In this document: one piece after another, positions 1 through 8,338 of the stretch
Position numbering within the stretch: the stretch's first letter is position 1
Layout: each line of letters opens with the position of its first letter
Assembly (NCBI RefSeq): GCF_028877475.1
Contig: NZ_CP113527.1
Coordinates: 1,233,501 to 1,297,500, forward strand
DNA from: Lysinibacillus irui
GTDB taxonomy: Bacteria > Bacillota > Bacilli > Bacillales_A > Planococcaceae
Length of the DNA stretch: 64,000 nt
Reading direction: 5' to 3'
Program-made: the position numbers and the translations under genes
Notes under the pieces: model-generated
What the model saw: the letters and a program-made list of their open reading frames with translations, nothing else
Databases searched by the model: none
What the model was told of the DNA's origin: nothing

Positions 1-1086
1 TACCCGGGTCGTTCACCAGAGGAGCCTGACAATGAAAAGGTTATCCGAGGTTCGAGGGATGGTTTTACGGAAGGAATAATGCAGAATACGGCTTTAATTC
101 GTAGACGAATTCGCAATAGTAATTTACGTTTCGAGCTACATAAAATATCAAAAATCGGCCAAACTGACGTCGCGATTGCATTTATGAAGGATGTTGCCAA
201 TGAAGATATGCTCGAAGGATTACGACAGCGTCTTGGACAAATTAATCATGATGGCCTGACGATGGCCGATAAATCGCTAGAAGAATGGCTTTTTAAGCAG
301 AAGTTTCATCCAGTTCCATTTGTACGTTATACGGAAAGGCCGGATATTGCAGCAGCTCATCTACTTGAAGGACATATAGCCATAGTGGTAGATACCTCTC
401 CATCGGTTATTCTTGTGCCTGTTACGATGTTTCATTTATTACAGCACGCAGAAGAGTATAGACAGGCGCCAACTGTTGGAACTTTTGTACGTCTAATGCG
501 GTATTTTGGCTCTGTAATGGGTTTACTTTTACTACCATTGTGGTATGTATTTGCAACGAATGAATCGTTACTTCCTGATGCCCTATCCTTTTTAGGTATT
601 GAGGAAAAATCACATGTACCCTTATTGCTGCAAATTCTGATTGCCGATATAGGTATTGAGTTTCTAAGGATGGCCGCCATTCATACTCCCTCACCATTAT
701 CTACTGCGATGGGATTGGTTGCGGGAGTGATTATTGGTCAAATTGCCATTGATGTAGGATTGTTTTCTTCAGAGGTTGTGCTCTATACAGCTGTTGCTGC
801 TATTCTTATTTTCATTATCCCGTCGTATGAGCTCAGTATCTCAATCAAAATTTTTAGGTTGATGTTATTGATTATGACAGGTATATGGGGTGTCAACGGA
901 TTATTTATTGGATTATTTTTATTGTTTACGTATTTATGTTCATTGCGACCAATGCAGGCACCTTATTTATGGCCGCTAGTTCCATTCTTTCCAAAGGCAA
1001 TGCTACGTGTCATTATTCGCTTCCCAATGACTGCGGATGCATTAAGACCTTATGTAGTCGCTTCCAAACAGCGAAAAAGATCATAG
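1..1086 (+). CDS. spoVAF: Stage V sporulation protein AF (GerA-family), 3' part
   Basis: The reading frame is open from base 1, so the gene starts upstream of the window; the ATG at 79 is internal. The first residues (PGRSPEEPDNEKVIRG, then a TEG and NTALIRRRIR stretch) are typical of the GerA/SpoVAF family of germinant-receptor A subunits. After a soluble part of about 125 residues come roughly five hydrophobic segments. In Bacillus, SpoVAF is made in the forespore under sigma G, sits in the spore inner membrane and works with the SpoVA dipicolinate channel. Identity as spoVAF rather than another GerA paralogue rests on lysA directly downstream, as in Bacillus, and on family resemblance. Confidence 0.85.
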   Translation, partial: YPGRSPEEPDNEKVIRGSRDGFTEGIMQNTALIRRRIRNSNLRFELHKISKIGQTDVAIAFMKDVANEDMLEGLRQRLGQINHDGLTMADKSLEEWLFKQKFHPVPFVRYTERPDIAAAHLLEGHIAIVVDTSPSVILVPVTMFHLLQHAEEYRQAPTVGTFVRLMRYFGSVMGLLLLPLWYVFATNESLLPDALSFLGIEEKSHVPLLLQILIADIGIEFLRMAAIHTPSPLSTAMGLVAGVIIGQIAIDVGLFSSEVVLYTAVAAILIFIIPSYELSISIKIFRLMLLIMTGIWGVNGLFIGLFLLFTYLCSLRPMQAPYLWPLVPFFPKAMLRVIIRFPMTADALRPYVVASKQRKRS

Positions 1087-1308
1087 GAGCCGTTGCACTC
1101 GTTTTTTTCATGTGATAAAGTTCACATATAGTATTTTGTGATTTTTGCAAAAATTATTTTCATTCAAGAAAAAGTAAGTATTATACATTTGCATTTTCTT
1201 GCTTAGTGGAAATAATTATTTGATGGTGTACGTTTATTTGAAGGTACAATTTCGCTATCAATGCGTAAAAATAACAAGATGGAACGATGTGAAAAGGGAG
1301 AGATGCAC

Positions 1309-2628
1309 ATGCATTTATATGGAACACAAGCGGTATCTGAAGATGGTCATTTAACAATTGGACAGGTAGACACACTAGACTTAGCAAAAGAGTATGGTAC
1401 ACCACTTTTCGTGTATGATACTGCACTTATTCGTAAGCGTGCACGTAGCTTTATCGATACGTTTAAAAAATTGGGCGTAAAAGCAGAAGTAGCATATGCT
1501 TCAAAAGCATTTGCATGTGTAGCGGTGTATCAATTAGCAGCAGAAGAAAATTTATCATTGGATGTGGTATCAGGGGGAGAATTATTTACAGCTTTAAAGG
1601 CAGGATTCCCAGCTGAGCGCATTCATTTCCATGGCAATAATAAAAGCATTGCTGAATTAGAGCTAGCTTTTGACTCCAAAATTGGATGTATTGTTGTAGA
1701 TAATTTCTATGAAATACAGCTTTTAAAAGAAATTTCGGAGCGCCGTCAGCAAAAAATGCGTATTTTATTACGTGTTACACCAGGGGTTGAAGCACATACG
1801 CATGATTTCATTACGACAGGTCAAGCAGATTCAAAATTTGGCTTTGACTTAAACAATGGCCAAGCGGATGAAGCATTCCAACAAACATTTAATCATGAAT
1901 TCCTAGAGCTATTAGGCTTACATTGCCATATCGGCTCACAAATTTTTGACACTGCTGGCTTTGGCTTAGCTGGAGAAAAGTTGATTGACAAAATTTCTGA
2001 TTGGAACAAGGCTCACGATTTTACGTGTACTGTGTTAAACTTAGGTGGGGGCTTTGGTATTCGTTATACTGAAGAAGATGCACCGCTTGAACCACAAGTA
2101 TATGTAGAGGATATGATTACAGTTGTAAAAAATAAAGCAACTGTACTTGGACTGAAAATGCCAGAAATTTGGATTGAACCAGGTCGATCGCTTGTAGGTG
2201 ATGCAGGAACATCTCTTTATACAATCGGTTCACAAAAAACAGTGCCAGATGTGCGAAAATATATTGCTGTTGATGGTGGAATGAGTGATAATATCCGCCC
2301 GGCATTATATGATGCTAAGTATGAGGCTGTCATTGCAAGTAAAGCAAATGCGCCAAAAAATGAACTTTATACAGTTGCTGGTAAATTATGTGAATCTGGC
2401 GATAAATTAATTATTGATGCTAAACTCCAAGATGCAGCTTCAGGTGATATCTTAGCTATTTTCTGTACTGGTGCCTATGGTTATTCAATGGCTAGTAACT
2501 ATAACCGTGTACCTAGACCGGCTGTTGTGTTTGTAGAGAATGGACAGCATCAACTAGCTATTCGCCGTGAAAGTTATGAAGATATTGTGCAAAACGATCT
2601 CCCGCTAACTTTAAAAAAGGGTGAGTAA
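1309..2628 (+). CDS. lysA: Diaminopimelate decarboxylase
   Basis: Catalyses the last step of lysine synthesis, meso-diaminopimelate to L-lysine plus CO2, as a PLP-dependent fold-type III enzyme in the cytoplasm. Visible motifs are the PLP lysine in VAYASKAF (about K66), HCHIGSQI, the glycine-rich GGGFGIRY, EPGRSLVGDAG, and the active-site cysteine region CESGDKL, with AYGYSMASNYN near the C-terminus. The product has 439 residues, normal for LysA. I chose the ATG at 1309 because an AAGGGAGAG ribosome site ends 6 bases before it and the protein then starts MHLYGTQ like other LysA proteins; ATGs at 1261 and 1303 lack a well-spaced site. The 222-base upstream gap shows no lysine riboswitch. Confidence 0.97.
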   Translation: MHLYGTQAVSEDGHLTIGQVDTLDLAKEYGTPLFVYDTALIRKRARSFIDTFKKLGVKAEVAYASKAFACVAVYQLAAEENLSLDVVSGGELFTALKAGFPAERIHFHGNNKSIAELELAFDSKIGCIVVDNFYEIQLLKEISERRQQKMRILLRVTPGVEAHTHDFITTGQADSKFGFDLNNGQADEAFQQTFNHEFLELLGLHCHIGSQIFDTAGFGLAGEKLIDKISDWNKAHDFTCTVLNLGGGFGIRYTEEDAPLEPQVYVEDMITVVKNKATVLGLKMPEIWIEPGRSLVGDAGTSLYTIGSQKTVPDVRKYIAVDGGMSDNIRPALYDAKYEAVIASKANAPKNELYTVAGKLCESGDKLIIDAKLQDAASGDILAIFCTGAYGYSMASNYNRVPRPAVVFVENGQHQLAIRRESYEDIVQNDLPLTLKKGE

Positions 2629-2630
2629 AT

Positions 2631-2741
2631 TTGAGGAAAAATAAATGGGTATTGCTAGCGTCGATTTCAACTTTTATTTTGTTGTGGGGCGTTGTCTATT
2701 GGGTGTTGGCATCTAAAGGTATTCTCGGACCTGGTTCGTAA
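2631..2741 (+). CDS. Small single-pass membrane protein, 36 residues, unknown function
   Basis: A short frame starts with TTG at 2631, just after the lysA stop, with AAGGGTGAG as ribosome site overlapping the end of lysA. It encodes a basic N-terminus (MRKNKW), one hydrophobic segment of about 20 residues (VLLASISTFILLWGVVYWVL) and a short tail ending GILGPGS. The layout is that of a small membrane peptide translated together with lysA. I do not recognise a named family. The good ribosome site, tight spacing and coherent membrane helix argue that it is real; its size and TTG start keep confidence moderate. Confidence 0.5.
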   Translation: MRKNKWVLLASISTFILLWGVVYWVLASKGILGPGS

Positions 2742-2754
2742 GACAGAAATTGGC

Positions 2755-2783
2755 TTGCGGTAAAAGTACAAATCGTGTAGGAT
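2755..2783 (+). promoter_or_regulatory. Putative sigma-A promoter of ribT
   Basis: TTGCGG (2755-2760) and TAGGAT (2778-2783) are separated by exactly 17 bases, about 45 bases before the ribT start. Both hexamers have two mismatches to consensus, so this is a weak prediction. Confidence 0.35.
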
Positions 2784-2827
2784 AGTCAAAGATTATGTAC
2801 AGCTAGAAAAAGAGGGAATAGACAAAT

Positions 2828-3199
2828 ATGTTAATTCGATATAAAAAAGCTTTAGAGAAAATAGCAATGGGGCTACTTTCATTTATGCCTAACGAAAAAG
2901 ACGTAAAAAAGCTTACAGAGACCATCCACTCCTATGAAAATGATGATCATTGGGTTTTATATTTATGGAAAAAGAATGATGAATATGTTGGTATTGTAGG
3001 GCTTGTAATCGATGAGGATAACACGGCTACAATCCAGCATGTATCAGTTGTTCCCTCCTATAGGGGCGAGGGTGTAGCAACGGAAATGCTTCAGGAAGTA
3101 GCGGAACTTGGCCAATATGAAAGTGTACGCGCTACGGATGAAACACGAAGCTTCGTTCAAAAATGTATCCATTGTATCGATGAAAAAGCAGACGATTAA
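2828..3199 (+). CDS. ribT: GNAT acetyltransferase RibT
   Basis: A small acetyltransferase of the GNAT fold, 123 residues. The start MLIRYKK followed by KIAMGLLSFMPNEKD closely resembles Bacillus RibT. The acetyl-CoA site is visible as VSVVPSYRGEGVATEML (Q/RxxGxG/A type loop). In Bacillus subtilis ribT is the last gene of the riboflavin operon; its substrate is uncertain. Here it stands alone between lysA and the DUF309/scpAB block, and the other rib genes in this window lie 32 kb away. Its stop codon overlaps that of the convergent DUF309 gene. Confidence 0.85.
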   Translation: MLIRYKKALEKIAMGLLSFMPNEKDVKKLTETIHSYENDDHWVLYLWKKNDEYVGIVGLVIDEDNTATIQHVSVVPSYRGEGVATEMLQEVAELGQYESVRATDETRSFVQKCIHCIDEKADD

Positions 3200-3214
3200 C
3201 AACGTCTGCTTTTT
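3183..3214. terminator. Bidirectional terminator shared by ribT and the DUF309 gene
   Basis: A perfect 12-base stem (AAAAAGCAGACG at 3183-3194 with CGTCTGCTTTTT at 3203-3214) with an 8-base loop. T-rich ends occur on both strands. Both stop codons of the convergent genes lie in the loop and overlap. Confidence 0.85.
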
Positions 3215-3702
3215 CTTTGTTTGCTTTCTTGTCGCTCTGCAAGAATATGTGAGCGATCTCGTAGCATATGTTTATGAAGAAGATAGGTTGAGCTACTAGA
3301 AGGCAAAAGCTGTATACGTGTTATGGTTAACTCCAGTAAACTTGCTGAAAGAGGGAGTTGAAAAGCTTGAAAGGACTTGCCTGCTTTAATGGCAGATAAG
3401 GTTGTTGTTACTTGTGTTAGGAGTTGATGATAATCAATTTCCTGGAAAAAAATATGACCTTCATTTTTTTTGAAATTATGAAGTGCCTTTTCTAAAATTC
3501 GGACAGCGCCAGTATTGTTACCACGTCGCCAATGATAGAAACCTGTTGCAAGCTGCACATAGCCGACTAAAGGATGCAATTTATCACCTGGTGCAATTTT
3601 CTTCCAATATTCCTCAAGCACTTCATGGCATTCAAAAAAATCCTGATTGCCATTAAAATATGCACAGTAATCTATAAATAAAGTATGATGCTGTGGATGC
3701 AT
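3196..3702 (-). CDS. DUF309 family protein (YpuF-like)
   Basis: A 168-residue, mostly helical cytoplasmic protein. The segment FFECHEVLEEYWKKIAPGDKLHPLVGYVQLATGFYHWRRGNNTGAV carries the conserved pattern of DUF309 (ECHEVLEE, LQxATGFYHxxRGN), as in Bacillus YpuF, which occupies the same place between ribT and scpA. No biochemical function is established. The start at 3702 has GGAGTCC upstream. The gene faces ribT and is divergent from scpA. Confidence 0.8.
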   Translation of the reverse strand: MHPQHHTLFIDYCAYFNGNQDFFECHEVLEEYWKKIAPGDKLHPLVGYVQLATGFYHWRRGNNTGAVRILEKALHNFKKNEGHIFFQEIDYHQLLTQVTTTLSAIKAGKSFQAFQLPLSASLLELTITRIQLLPSSSSTYLLHKHMLRDRSHILAERQESKQRKSRRC

Positions 3703-3757
3703 TTTGGACTCCTTTCCTCTATACTAAAAGAACATAGAATCACAGGGTGGTAAAATA

Positions 3758-4537
3758 ATGTCTTATGAAGTAAAACTAGATGCCTTTTCGGGGCCTCTTG
3801 ATCTATTATTGCATTTAATTCACAGATTGGAAATTGATATCTATGATATCCCAATGGCTGAAATTACACAACAATATATCGACCATATACATGCTATGCA
3901 AGTACTGGAGTTAAATGAAGCGAGTGAATATTTAGTGATGGCAGCAACATTGCTGGCTATTAAAAGTCGTATGCTTTTGCCTATTCATGAAGGAGAAATG
4001 GAAGACGCTGAATTAGAAGTGGATGGACCTGACCCGCGTGAAGAACTGGTGCAACGACTAATCGAATATAAAAAATACAAAGAAGCTGCCAGCAATTTGC
4101 AAGAACTTGAAACTGACCGATCGCAGGTATTTACTAGGCCACCTGCTGATTTAACAGGTTTAGCCTCAGATGAACAAATGGCTTTGTTTGATTTAAATGT
4201 CAATATTTATGACATGCTTGGTGCATTCCAAAAATTAATGCGCCGAAAAAAATTGAAGAAACCTTTAAAAACAACAATTGCTAGACAGGAACGATCAGTA
4301 AAAGATCAAATGCGTTCAGTTGTTGATTCTTTACGATCAACAGGTGGACGTGCATCATTTTTCGAGCTTTTTCCCTATGAAGATAAGCCGACACTTATTC
4401 TGACGTTTGTATCCCTTCTTGAATTGATGAAACGACAGGTCGTCATCGTAGAGCAAAATGGTAACTTTGAAGATTTAACTGTTACCTTACAGAAGGAGGA
4501 ATGGGAAGATGACGAAAACATTGATGTTACAGAGTAG
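3758..4537 (+). CDS. scpA: Segregation and condensation protein A
   Basis: The kleisin subunit of the SMC-ScpAB condensin complex, which bridges the SMC heads during chromosome segregation. The N-terminal helical domain starts YEVKLDAFSGPLDLLLHLIHRLEIDIYDIPMAEITQQY, the classical ScpA signature. A charged linker around residues 85-140 is followed by a C-terminal winged-helix domain (LRSTGGRASFFELFPYEDKPTLILTFVSLLELMKRQ). Length of 259 residues is usual. The 3' end overlaps scpB by 29 bases, indicating translational coupling. Confidence 0.96.
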   Translation: MSYEVKLDAFSGPLDLLLHLIHRLEIDIYDIPMAEITQQYIDHIHAMQVLELNEASEYLVMAATLLAIKSRMLLPIHEGEMEDAELEVDGPDPREELVQRLIEYKKYKEAASNLQELETDRSQVFTRPPADLTGLASDEQMALFDLNVNIYDMLGAFQKLMRRKKLKKPLKTTIARQERSVKDQMRSVVDSLRSTGGRASFFELFPYEDKPTLILTFVSLLELMKRQVVIVEQNGNFEDLTVTLQKEEWEDDENIDVTE

Positions 4538-5102
4538 AATTGAAGCCTTATTATTCGTTGTTGGAGATGATGGCTTAACGATTAAACAATTATCACAACT
4601 TTTAGGGGAACAGGAAGAGCTCATTGTTCAGGCGATGAGTGCCTTGAGAGAAGCTTATGACGAGGATTTAACTAGAGGAATCACTGTAAAAGAAATTGCG
4701 GGCGTTTATCAGTTAATTACAAAATCAGAGTTTGCTGATACGATTCAAAGATTAGTAGAGAACCCAACGGCCCAATCTTTATCCCAAGCCTCCCTCGAAG
4801 TATTAGCGATAGTAGCTTATAAACAACCAATTACCCGTGTGGCAATAGAGGATTTACGTGGTGTGAAGTGTGAACGACCAATCCAAACATTAGTTTCACG
4901 AGGATTAATTAAAGAGGTAGGGCGCTCTGAGGGAACTGGACGTGCCATTTTATACGGGACAACTAAAGAATTTTTACATTATTTTGGTTTGAATAGTATT
5001 GATGAAATGCCACCTCTACCTGATGAAGACCTTATGGAAACTGAACAAGAAACAGATTTATTTATGACTAAATTTCAAGAGACGTTTAGTGGTTCAAAGT
5101 AA
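4509..5102 (+). CDS. scpB: Segregation and condensation protein B
   Basis: ScpB binds as a dimer to ScpA in the SMC condensin complex. The 197-residue product shows two winged-helix domains; LSQASLEVLAIVAYKQPITRVAIEDLRGVKCERPIQTLVSRGLIKEVGR is the highly conserved ScpB core. The start at 4509 lies inside scpA and follows AGAAGGAGG at 4491-4499. The acidic C-terminal tail is typical of the family. Confidence 0.96.
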   Translation: MTKTLMLQSRIEALLFVVGDDGLTIKQLSQLLGEQEELIVQAMSALREAYDEDLTRGITVKEIAGVYQLITKSEFADTIQRLVENPTAQSLSQASLEVLAIVAYKQPITRVAIEDLRGVKCERPIQTLVSRGLIKEVGRSEGTGRAILYGTTKEFLHYFGLNSIDEMPPLPDEDLMETEQETDLFMTKFQETFSGSK

Positions 5103-5180
5103 TTTGTTAGGTATAATGCCTAGCCTTCAACATAAATATAAATCTATATTTTCCTATCATATTGAATAAGGAGTGGCTAG

Positions 5181-6251
5181 TTGCTTCGGTTATTTCGTTT
5201 TACACTGTTTATGATTATTTTGCTAATGGTAATGCTCCCACAAACCAGCTATGCAAGAGGTGGAAGTGGCTATGCTGTCTTAGATGGAGAAACAGGACGT
5301 GTTTTAATAGGATCTAACAGCGATGCGCGATTACCTATTGCTAGCTTAACGAAAATTTGGACGGCGCTGGTGGCAATCGAAAATAGTGATCTCCAAGATG
5401 AAGTTGTTATTTCACCGAAAGCTGCTATGTCTGAAGGCAGTTCCATTTATTTGCAGGCTGGCGAAACGGTGACAGTAGAAACGTTATTATATGGTTTAAT
5501 GTTACGTTCAGGTAATGATGCTGCCACAGCTTTAGCAGAGCATGTGGGGGGGTCTGTGGAGGGCTTTGTTAAATTAATGAATGAAAGAGCTGTAATTGCG
5601 GGTCTTTCTAATACAGTTTTTATGAATCCATCTGGCCTTCATCATGAAGAACATTTATCGTCTGCAAGGGATACTGCAGAGATGTTAAGAATTGCCCTGC
5701 AAAATAAAACCTTTGAGAAAATTGCTTCAACTGTTCTTTATCGGGCGGATACGGTAAACGGAATGCTGTGGGAAAATAAACATCGTTTATTAAGAGAAGG
5801 CTCAGGGATGGCTGCAGACATTGATGATGAAACGGAGCAACCTGTCAGTTCTTTGAAATCAGCCACAGGTACGGCCTTTGCTGGTAAAACAGGCTTTACA
5901 AAAGTTGCTGGGCGTACACTTGCAACCGCCTTTCAAAAGGACGGGCAAACATGTATTGTCGTAACATTAAATGAATCAGATGATTGGAATGTGCATCGAG
6001 GACTATCCAATAAAGTATGGCAAGATTATAGTCTTGAAACAGTAGTGAAAAAAGGGAAATACAACGTTAATAAGAAATTGGCGATTCGTTTAGAACAGCC
6101 TATACGCCTACAATTAAATAAAGAAGAAAAAGAGCAAGTACGGCAAGTTCTACATGTTTCAAGGAAACGTAAGGAAGCTGTCTTGTCAATCTTTATTGGG
6201 GAAAACCGTATTTATGCTACACCTGTAAAAGTTGAATCAGCGAATCGTTGA
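5181..6251 (+). CDS. dacB: D-alanyl-D-alanine carboxypeptidase (DacB/PBP5*-like)
   Basis: A low-molecular-mass penicillin-binding protein of 356 residues. A signal peptide (MLRLFRFTLFMIILLMVMLP, cleavage near SYA) is followed by the three active-site motifs: SLTK (55-58), SGN (110-112) and KTG (236-238). The catalytic domain ends near residue 280, then comes a C-terminal extension. PBP5* trims peptide side chains in the spore cortex, and dacB occupies this place after scpAB in Bacillus, so DacB is preferred over DacF or DacA. The start is TTG at 5181 with AAGGAGTGG just upstream. The spmA and spmB genes that follow dacB in B. subtilis are absent here. Confidence 0.85.
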   Translation: MLRLFRFTLFMIILLMVMLPQTSYARGGSGYAVLDGETGRVLIGSNSDARLPIASLTKIWTALVAIENSDLQDEVVISPKAAMSEGSSIYLQAGETVTVETLLYGLMLRSGNDAATALAEHVGGSVEGFVKLMNERAVIAGLSNTVFMNPSGLHHEEHLSSARDTAEMLRIALQNKTFEKIASTVLYRADTVNGMLWENKHRLLREGSGMAADIDDETEQPVSSLKSATGTAFAGKTGFTKVAGRTLATAFQKDGQTCIVVTLNESDDWNVHRGLSNKVWQDYSLETVVKKGKYNVNKKLAIRLEQPIRLQLNKEEKEQVRQVLHVSRKRKEAVLSIFIGENRIYATPVKVESANR

Positions 6252-6272
6252 AAAACGAGACGCTGATTTTTT
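6235..6272 (+). terminator. Terminator overlapping the end of dacB
   Basis: AATCAGCG (6235-6242) pairs with CGCTGATT (6261-6268), with a second inner stem TCGTT/AACGA, then a run of T. The stem starts before the dacB stop codon. Confidence 0.8.
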
Positions 6273-6357
6273 ACATTAATTGATTAATTGAGGGTAAATT
6301 TGGTAAGATGATAATGAGGTTAATAGTCTTAATTTTCTAAAAAAGGAGGAGGAATAT

Positions 6358-6945
6358 TTGAGGAGTGTTTCTGTTGAAACAAATAGTAGACAGATTCAAT
6401 TAGGGATAATCATTGTATTGTTCTTATCAAGTTTAATTATCCCTGTCATTCTACTATTTCCGATTCAAGAGTGGTTTTATCGACCAAAAGAGGTTTATTA
6501 TTTTGAACCGTACTTGCAAGCTTATATAATATTTATGGCCGCATTATTGTTCATGGCACTAGCACTATTAATAAATTATTTGATCATACCTGAAACTAAA
6601 AAAGGTAAAAGTATTCAACGTGGTATACTGATTACTTCCTTTTTAATTGCTTTAATCTTCATTGCCTTGAGCTTTAATCACTATAAAGTAATGGATTCAA
6701 ATGGTATTCATATGAATCAATTTTTTAGTTTAAAAGAGGATTTTGTCGCCTGGGAAGAAATAGTGAAAGCTGAGCAAGTAAATGTAAAAAAAGATGGAGC
6801 GACAAAGCCTGAGCGACTGGTATTTACATTAAAAGATGGTTCCACAATTGAAGAACCTACATCGACTAAATTGATGCTAGCAAAAAACTTTATTTCCTTT
6901 GAGTTAAATCAACGTGGATTAACAATTGAAAATGTGTTTGAATAA
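6358..6945 (+). CDS. Membrane protein with four hydrophobic segments and a PH-like tail, unknown function
   Basis: A 195-residue protein I do not recognise as a named family. Hydrophobic segments lie near residues 12-35, 55-76 and 92-108; the region after residue 120 is soluble and beta-rich (VAWEEIVKAEQVNV, ERLVFTLKDGSTIEEP), resembling the PH-like module of bacterial DUF304-type membrane proteins. That resemblance is an inference from pattern only. The start is TTG at 6358 with a strong AAAGGAGGAGG site. It sits where spmA/spmB would be expected between dacB and rluB, but bears no resemblance to them. A terminator follows directly. Confidence 0.7.
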   Translation: MRSVSVETNSRQIQLGIIIVLFLSSLIIPVILLFPIQEWFYRPKEVYYFEPYLQAYIIFMAALLFMALALLINYLIIPETKKGKSIQRGILITSFLIALIFIALSFNHYKVMDSNGIHMNQFFSLKEDFVAWEEIVKAEQVNVKKDGATKPERLVFTLKDGSTIEEPTSTKLMLAKNFISFELNQRGLTIENVFE

Positions 6946-6969
6946 AGCTGCCGTGTGGTAGCTTTTTTT
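6945..6969 (+). terminator. Rho-independent terminator
   Basis: AGCTGCC (6946-6952), loop gtgt, GGTAGCT (6957-6963), then seven T. The remaining bases to 7270 hold no convincing gene, only AT-rich sequence likely to contain the rluB promoter. Confidence 0.8.
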
Positions 6970-7270
6970 GTTAGAAAAAAGGAAGTACAAATAGTTTATA
7001 TAAACATTTTTTAGGAACGATTTGCTTTCTGGTAAAAAGAGCATACTACTATCTAGGACTGATAAAAAAGTTTTTCCTTAATTTGGTGAATGAACAGAAG
7101 ATAGATAATTACGAATACTCTAATAACAAATGTGAAATTTGTTTTTCTTTAATAATGCTTAAAAGTATGACATAATTTTCACAGATTGGCGGGAAAAATA
7201 ACCCTATTCATGAGGTTGAAATCGAATGGTGACGAAAGTGTCAATGTGAAAGAAAACTAGAGGTGAAAAA

Positions 7271-8002
7271 ATGGAAAGATTACAAAAAGTCATTGCCTAT
7301 GCAGGAGTTGCCTCAAGGCGAAAGGCAGAGCAATTGATTTTAGAAGGTAAAGTAAAAGTAAACGGTGAAGTTGTTCGTGAGTTAGGAACAAAGGTATCTA
7401 ATTCCGATACAATTGAAGTAGAAGGTGTGAAACTTGAAAAGGAAGATAAGGTTTATTTCTTACTATATAAACCACGTGGCACAATTTCAGCTGTAACAGA
7501 TGATAAAGGACGCAAAACTGTCACAGATTTATTTCATCATATTCCGCAACGTATTTTCCCAGTTGGTCGTCTTGATTATGATACATCTGGATTATTGTTA
7601 TTGACAAATGATGGAGAATTTTCCTATATGCTGACACATCCAAAGTTTAAAATTGATAAAACGTATATCGCTCGTGTCAAAGGTGTTCCAACAATTGAAG
7701 GGCTTAAAAAGCTTCAAAGAGGGATTAAATTAGAGGATGGTAAGACAGCACCAGCTAAGGTTAGTATGACATCCTTTGATGAAAAAGCAGGCAAAGCGAT
7801 TTGTGAAATTACGATTCATGAAGGTCGCAATCGCCAAGTGCGCCGTATGTTTGAAGCAATTGGTACTCCTGTTGTTAAATTAAAGCGTGAACGCTTTGCA
7901 TTTTTAGATTTATATGGCCTTGCCCCAGGTGAATACCGTGAATTGACAAAGCATGAAGTAAAACAATTGCGTGTCTTAGCAGAAACAGGAAAGCTTGATT
8001 AA
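7271..8002 (+). CDS. rluB: Ribosomal large-subunit pseudouridine synthase B
   Basis: A 243-residue enzyme of the RsuA/RluB family that converts a uridine of 23S rRNA to pseudouridine. An S4 RNA-binding domain at residues 1-60 (RLQKVIAYAGVASRRKAEQLI) is followed by the catalytic domain with YKPRG and the active-site aspartate in PVGRLDYDTSGLLLLTNDG (about D102). The tail EGRNRQVRRMFEAIG is also conserved. It lies immediately before resA as in Bacillus. The exact modified position is taken from the family, not visible here. Confidence 0.93.
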   Translation: MERLQKVIAYAGVASRRKAEQLILEGKVKVNGEVVRELGTKVSNSDTIEVEGVKLEKEDKVYFLLYKPRGTISAVTDDKGRKTVTDLFHHIPQRIFPVGRLDYDTSGLLLLTNDGEFSYMLTHPKFKIDKTYIARVKGVPTIEGLKKLQRGIKLEDGKTAPAKVSMTSFDEKAGKAICEITIHEGRNRQVRRMFEAIGTPVVKLKRERFAFLDLYGLAPGEYRELTKHEVKQLRVLAETGKLD

Positions 8003-8123
8003 AAGAACTTCCCTGAAGAAAGGTTAGATACCTCGAAAGGTATTAAAAATGTTTACACTTTCTTTGTGGTGAAATCGTTCATAAATCATTCATAATTAAT
8101 AGCTAAGTGTTTTTGTATCATTT

Positions 8124-8132
8124 TGCTATAAT
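8124..8132 (+). promoter_or_regulatory. Extended -10 promoter element before resA
   Basis: TGCTATAAT (8124-8132) is a perfect extended -10 (TGnTATAAT). No good -35 hexamer is seen 17 bases upstream. It would give a leader of about 200 bases before resA, and is the best promoter in the 336-base gap after rluB. Confidence 0.5.
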
Positions 8133-8198
8133 AGGTGAGAATAGTACACCTAGTAACAGTTTGCATAAAAAGAACTGTAGCACATTTTAATCTGGTAT

Positions 8199-8299
8199 TG
8201 TTGACGTCCATGTGAAAGAAGTTTTTACATACTCAAAGACGTAAATAAAATGAAAAAGTTCTATCTGGGTCTTTAAAATGTAAAAGCTTCACGTCTACA
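8199..8299 (+). other. Long imperfect inverted repeat in the resA leader
   Basis: The segment TGTTGAC...GTGAA...TTTTACAT (8199-8230) is largely complementary to ATGTAAAAGCTTCACGTCTACA (8278-8299), with an inner pair AAAGAC (8235-8240) and GTCTTT (8269-8274). A second small hairpin, AATTACG/CGTAATT (8301-8320), abuts the ribosome site GATAGGGGG. Together these would fold most of the resA 5' leader. No known riboswitch class is recognised. Confidence 0.45.
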
Positions 8300-8338
8300 A
8301 AATTACGCTATGTCGTAATTGATAGGGGGTTTATTAAC

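Noticed and set aside
1087-1308. Possible lysine riboswitch before lysA
   Set aside because: The gap is short for an L-box and none of its conserved blocks are present; it is plain AT-rich sequence.
5136-5165. Possible sigma-E promoter before dacB
   Set aside because: The -35 fits partly, but the -10 matches only half of the consensus and would start RNA inside the ribosome site region.
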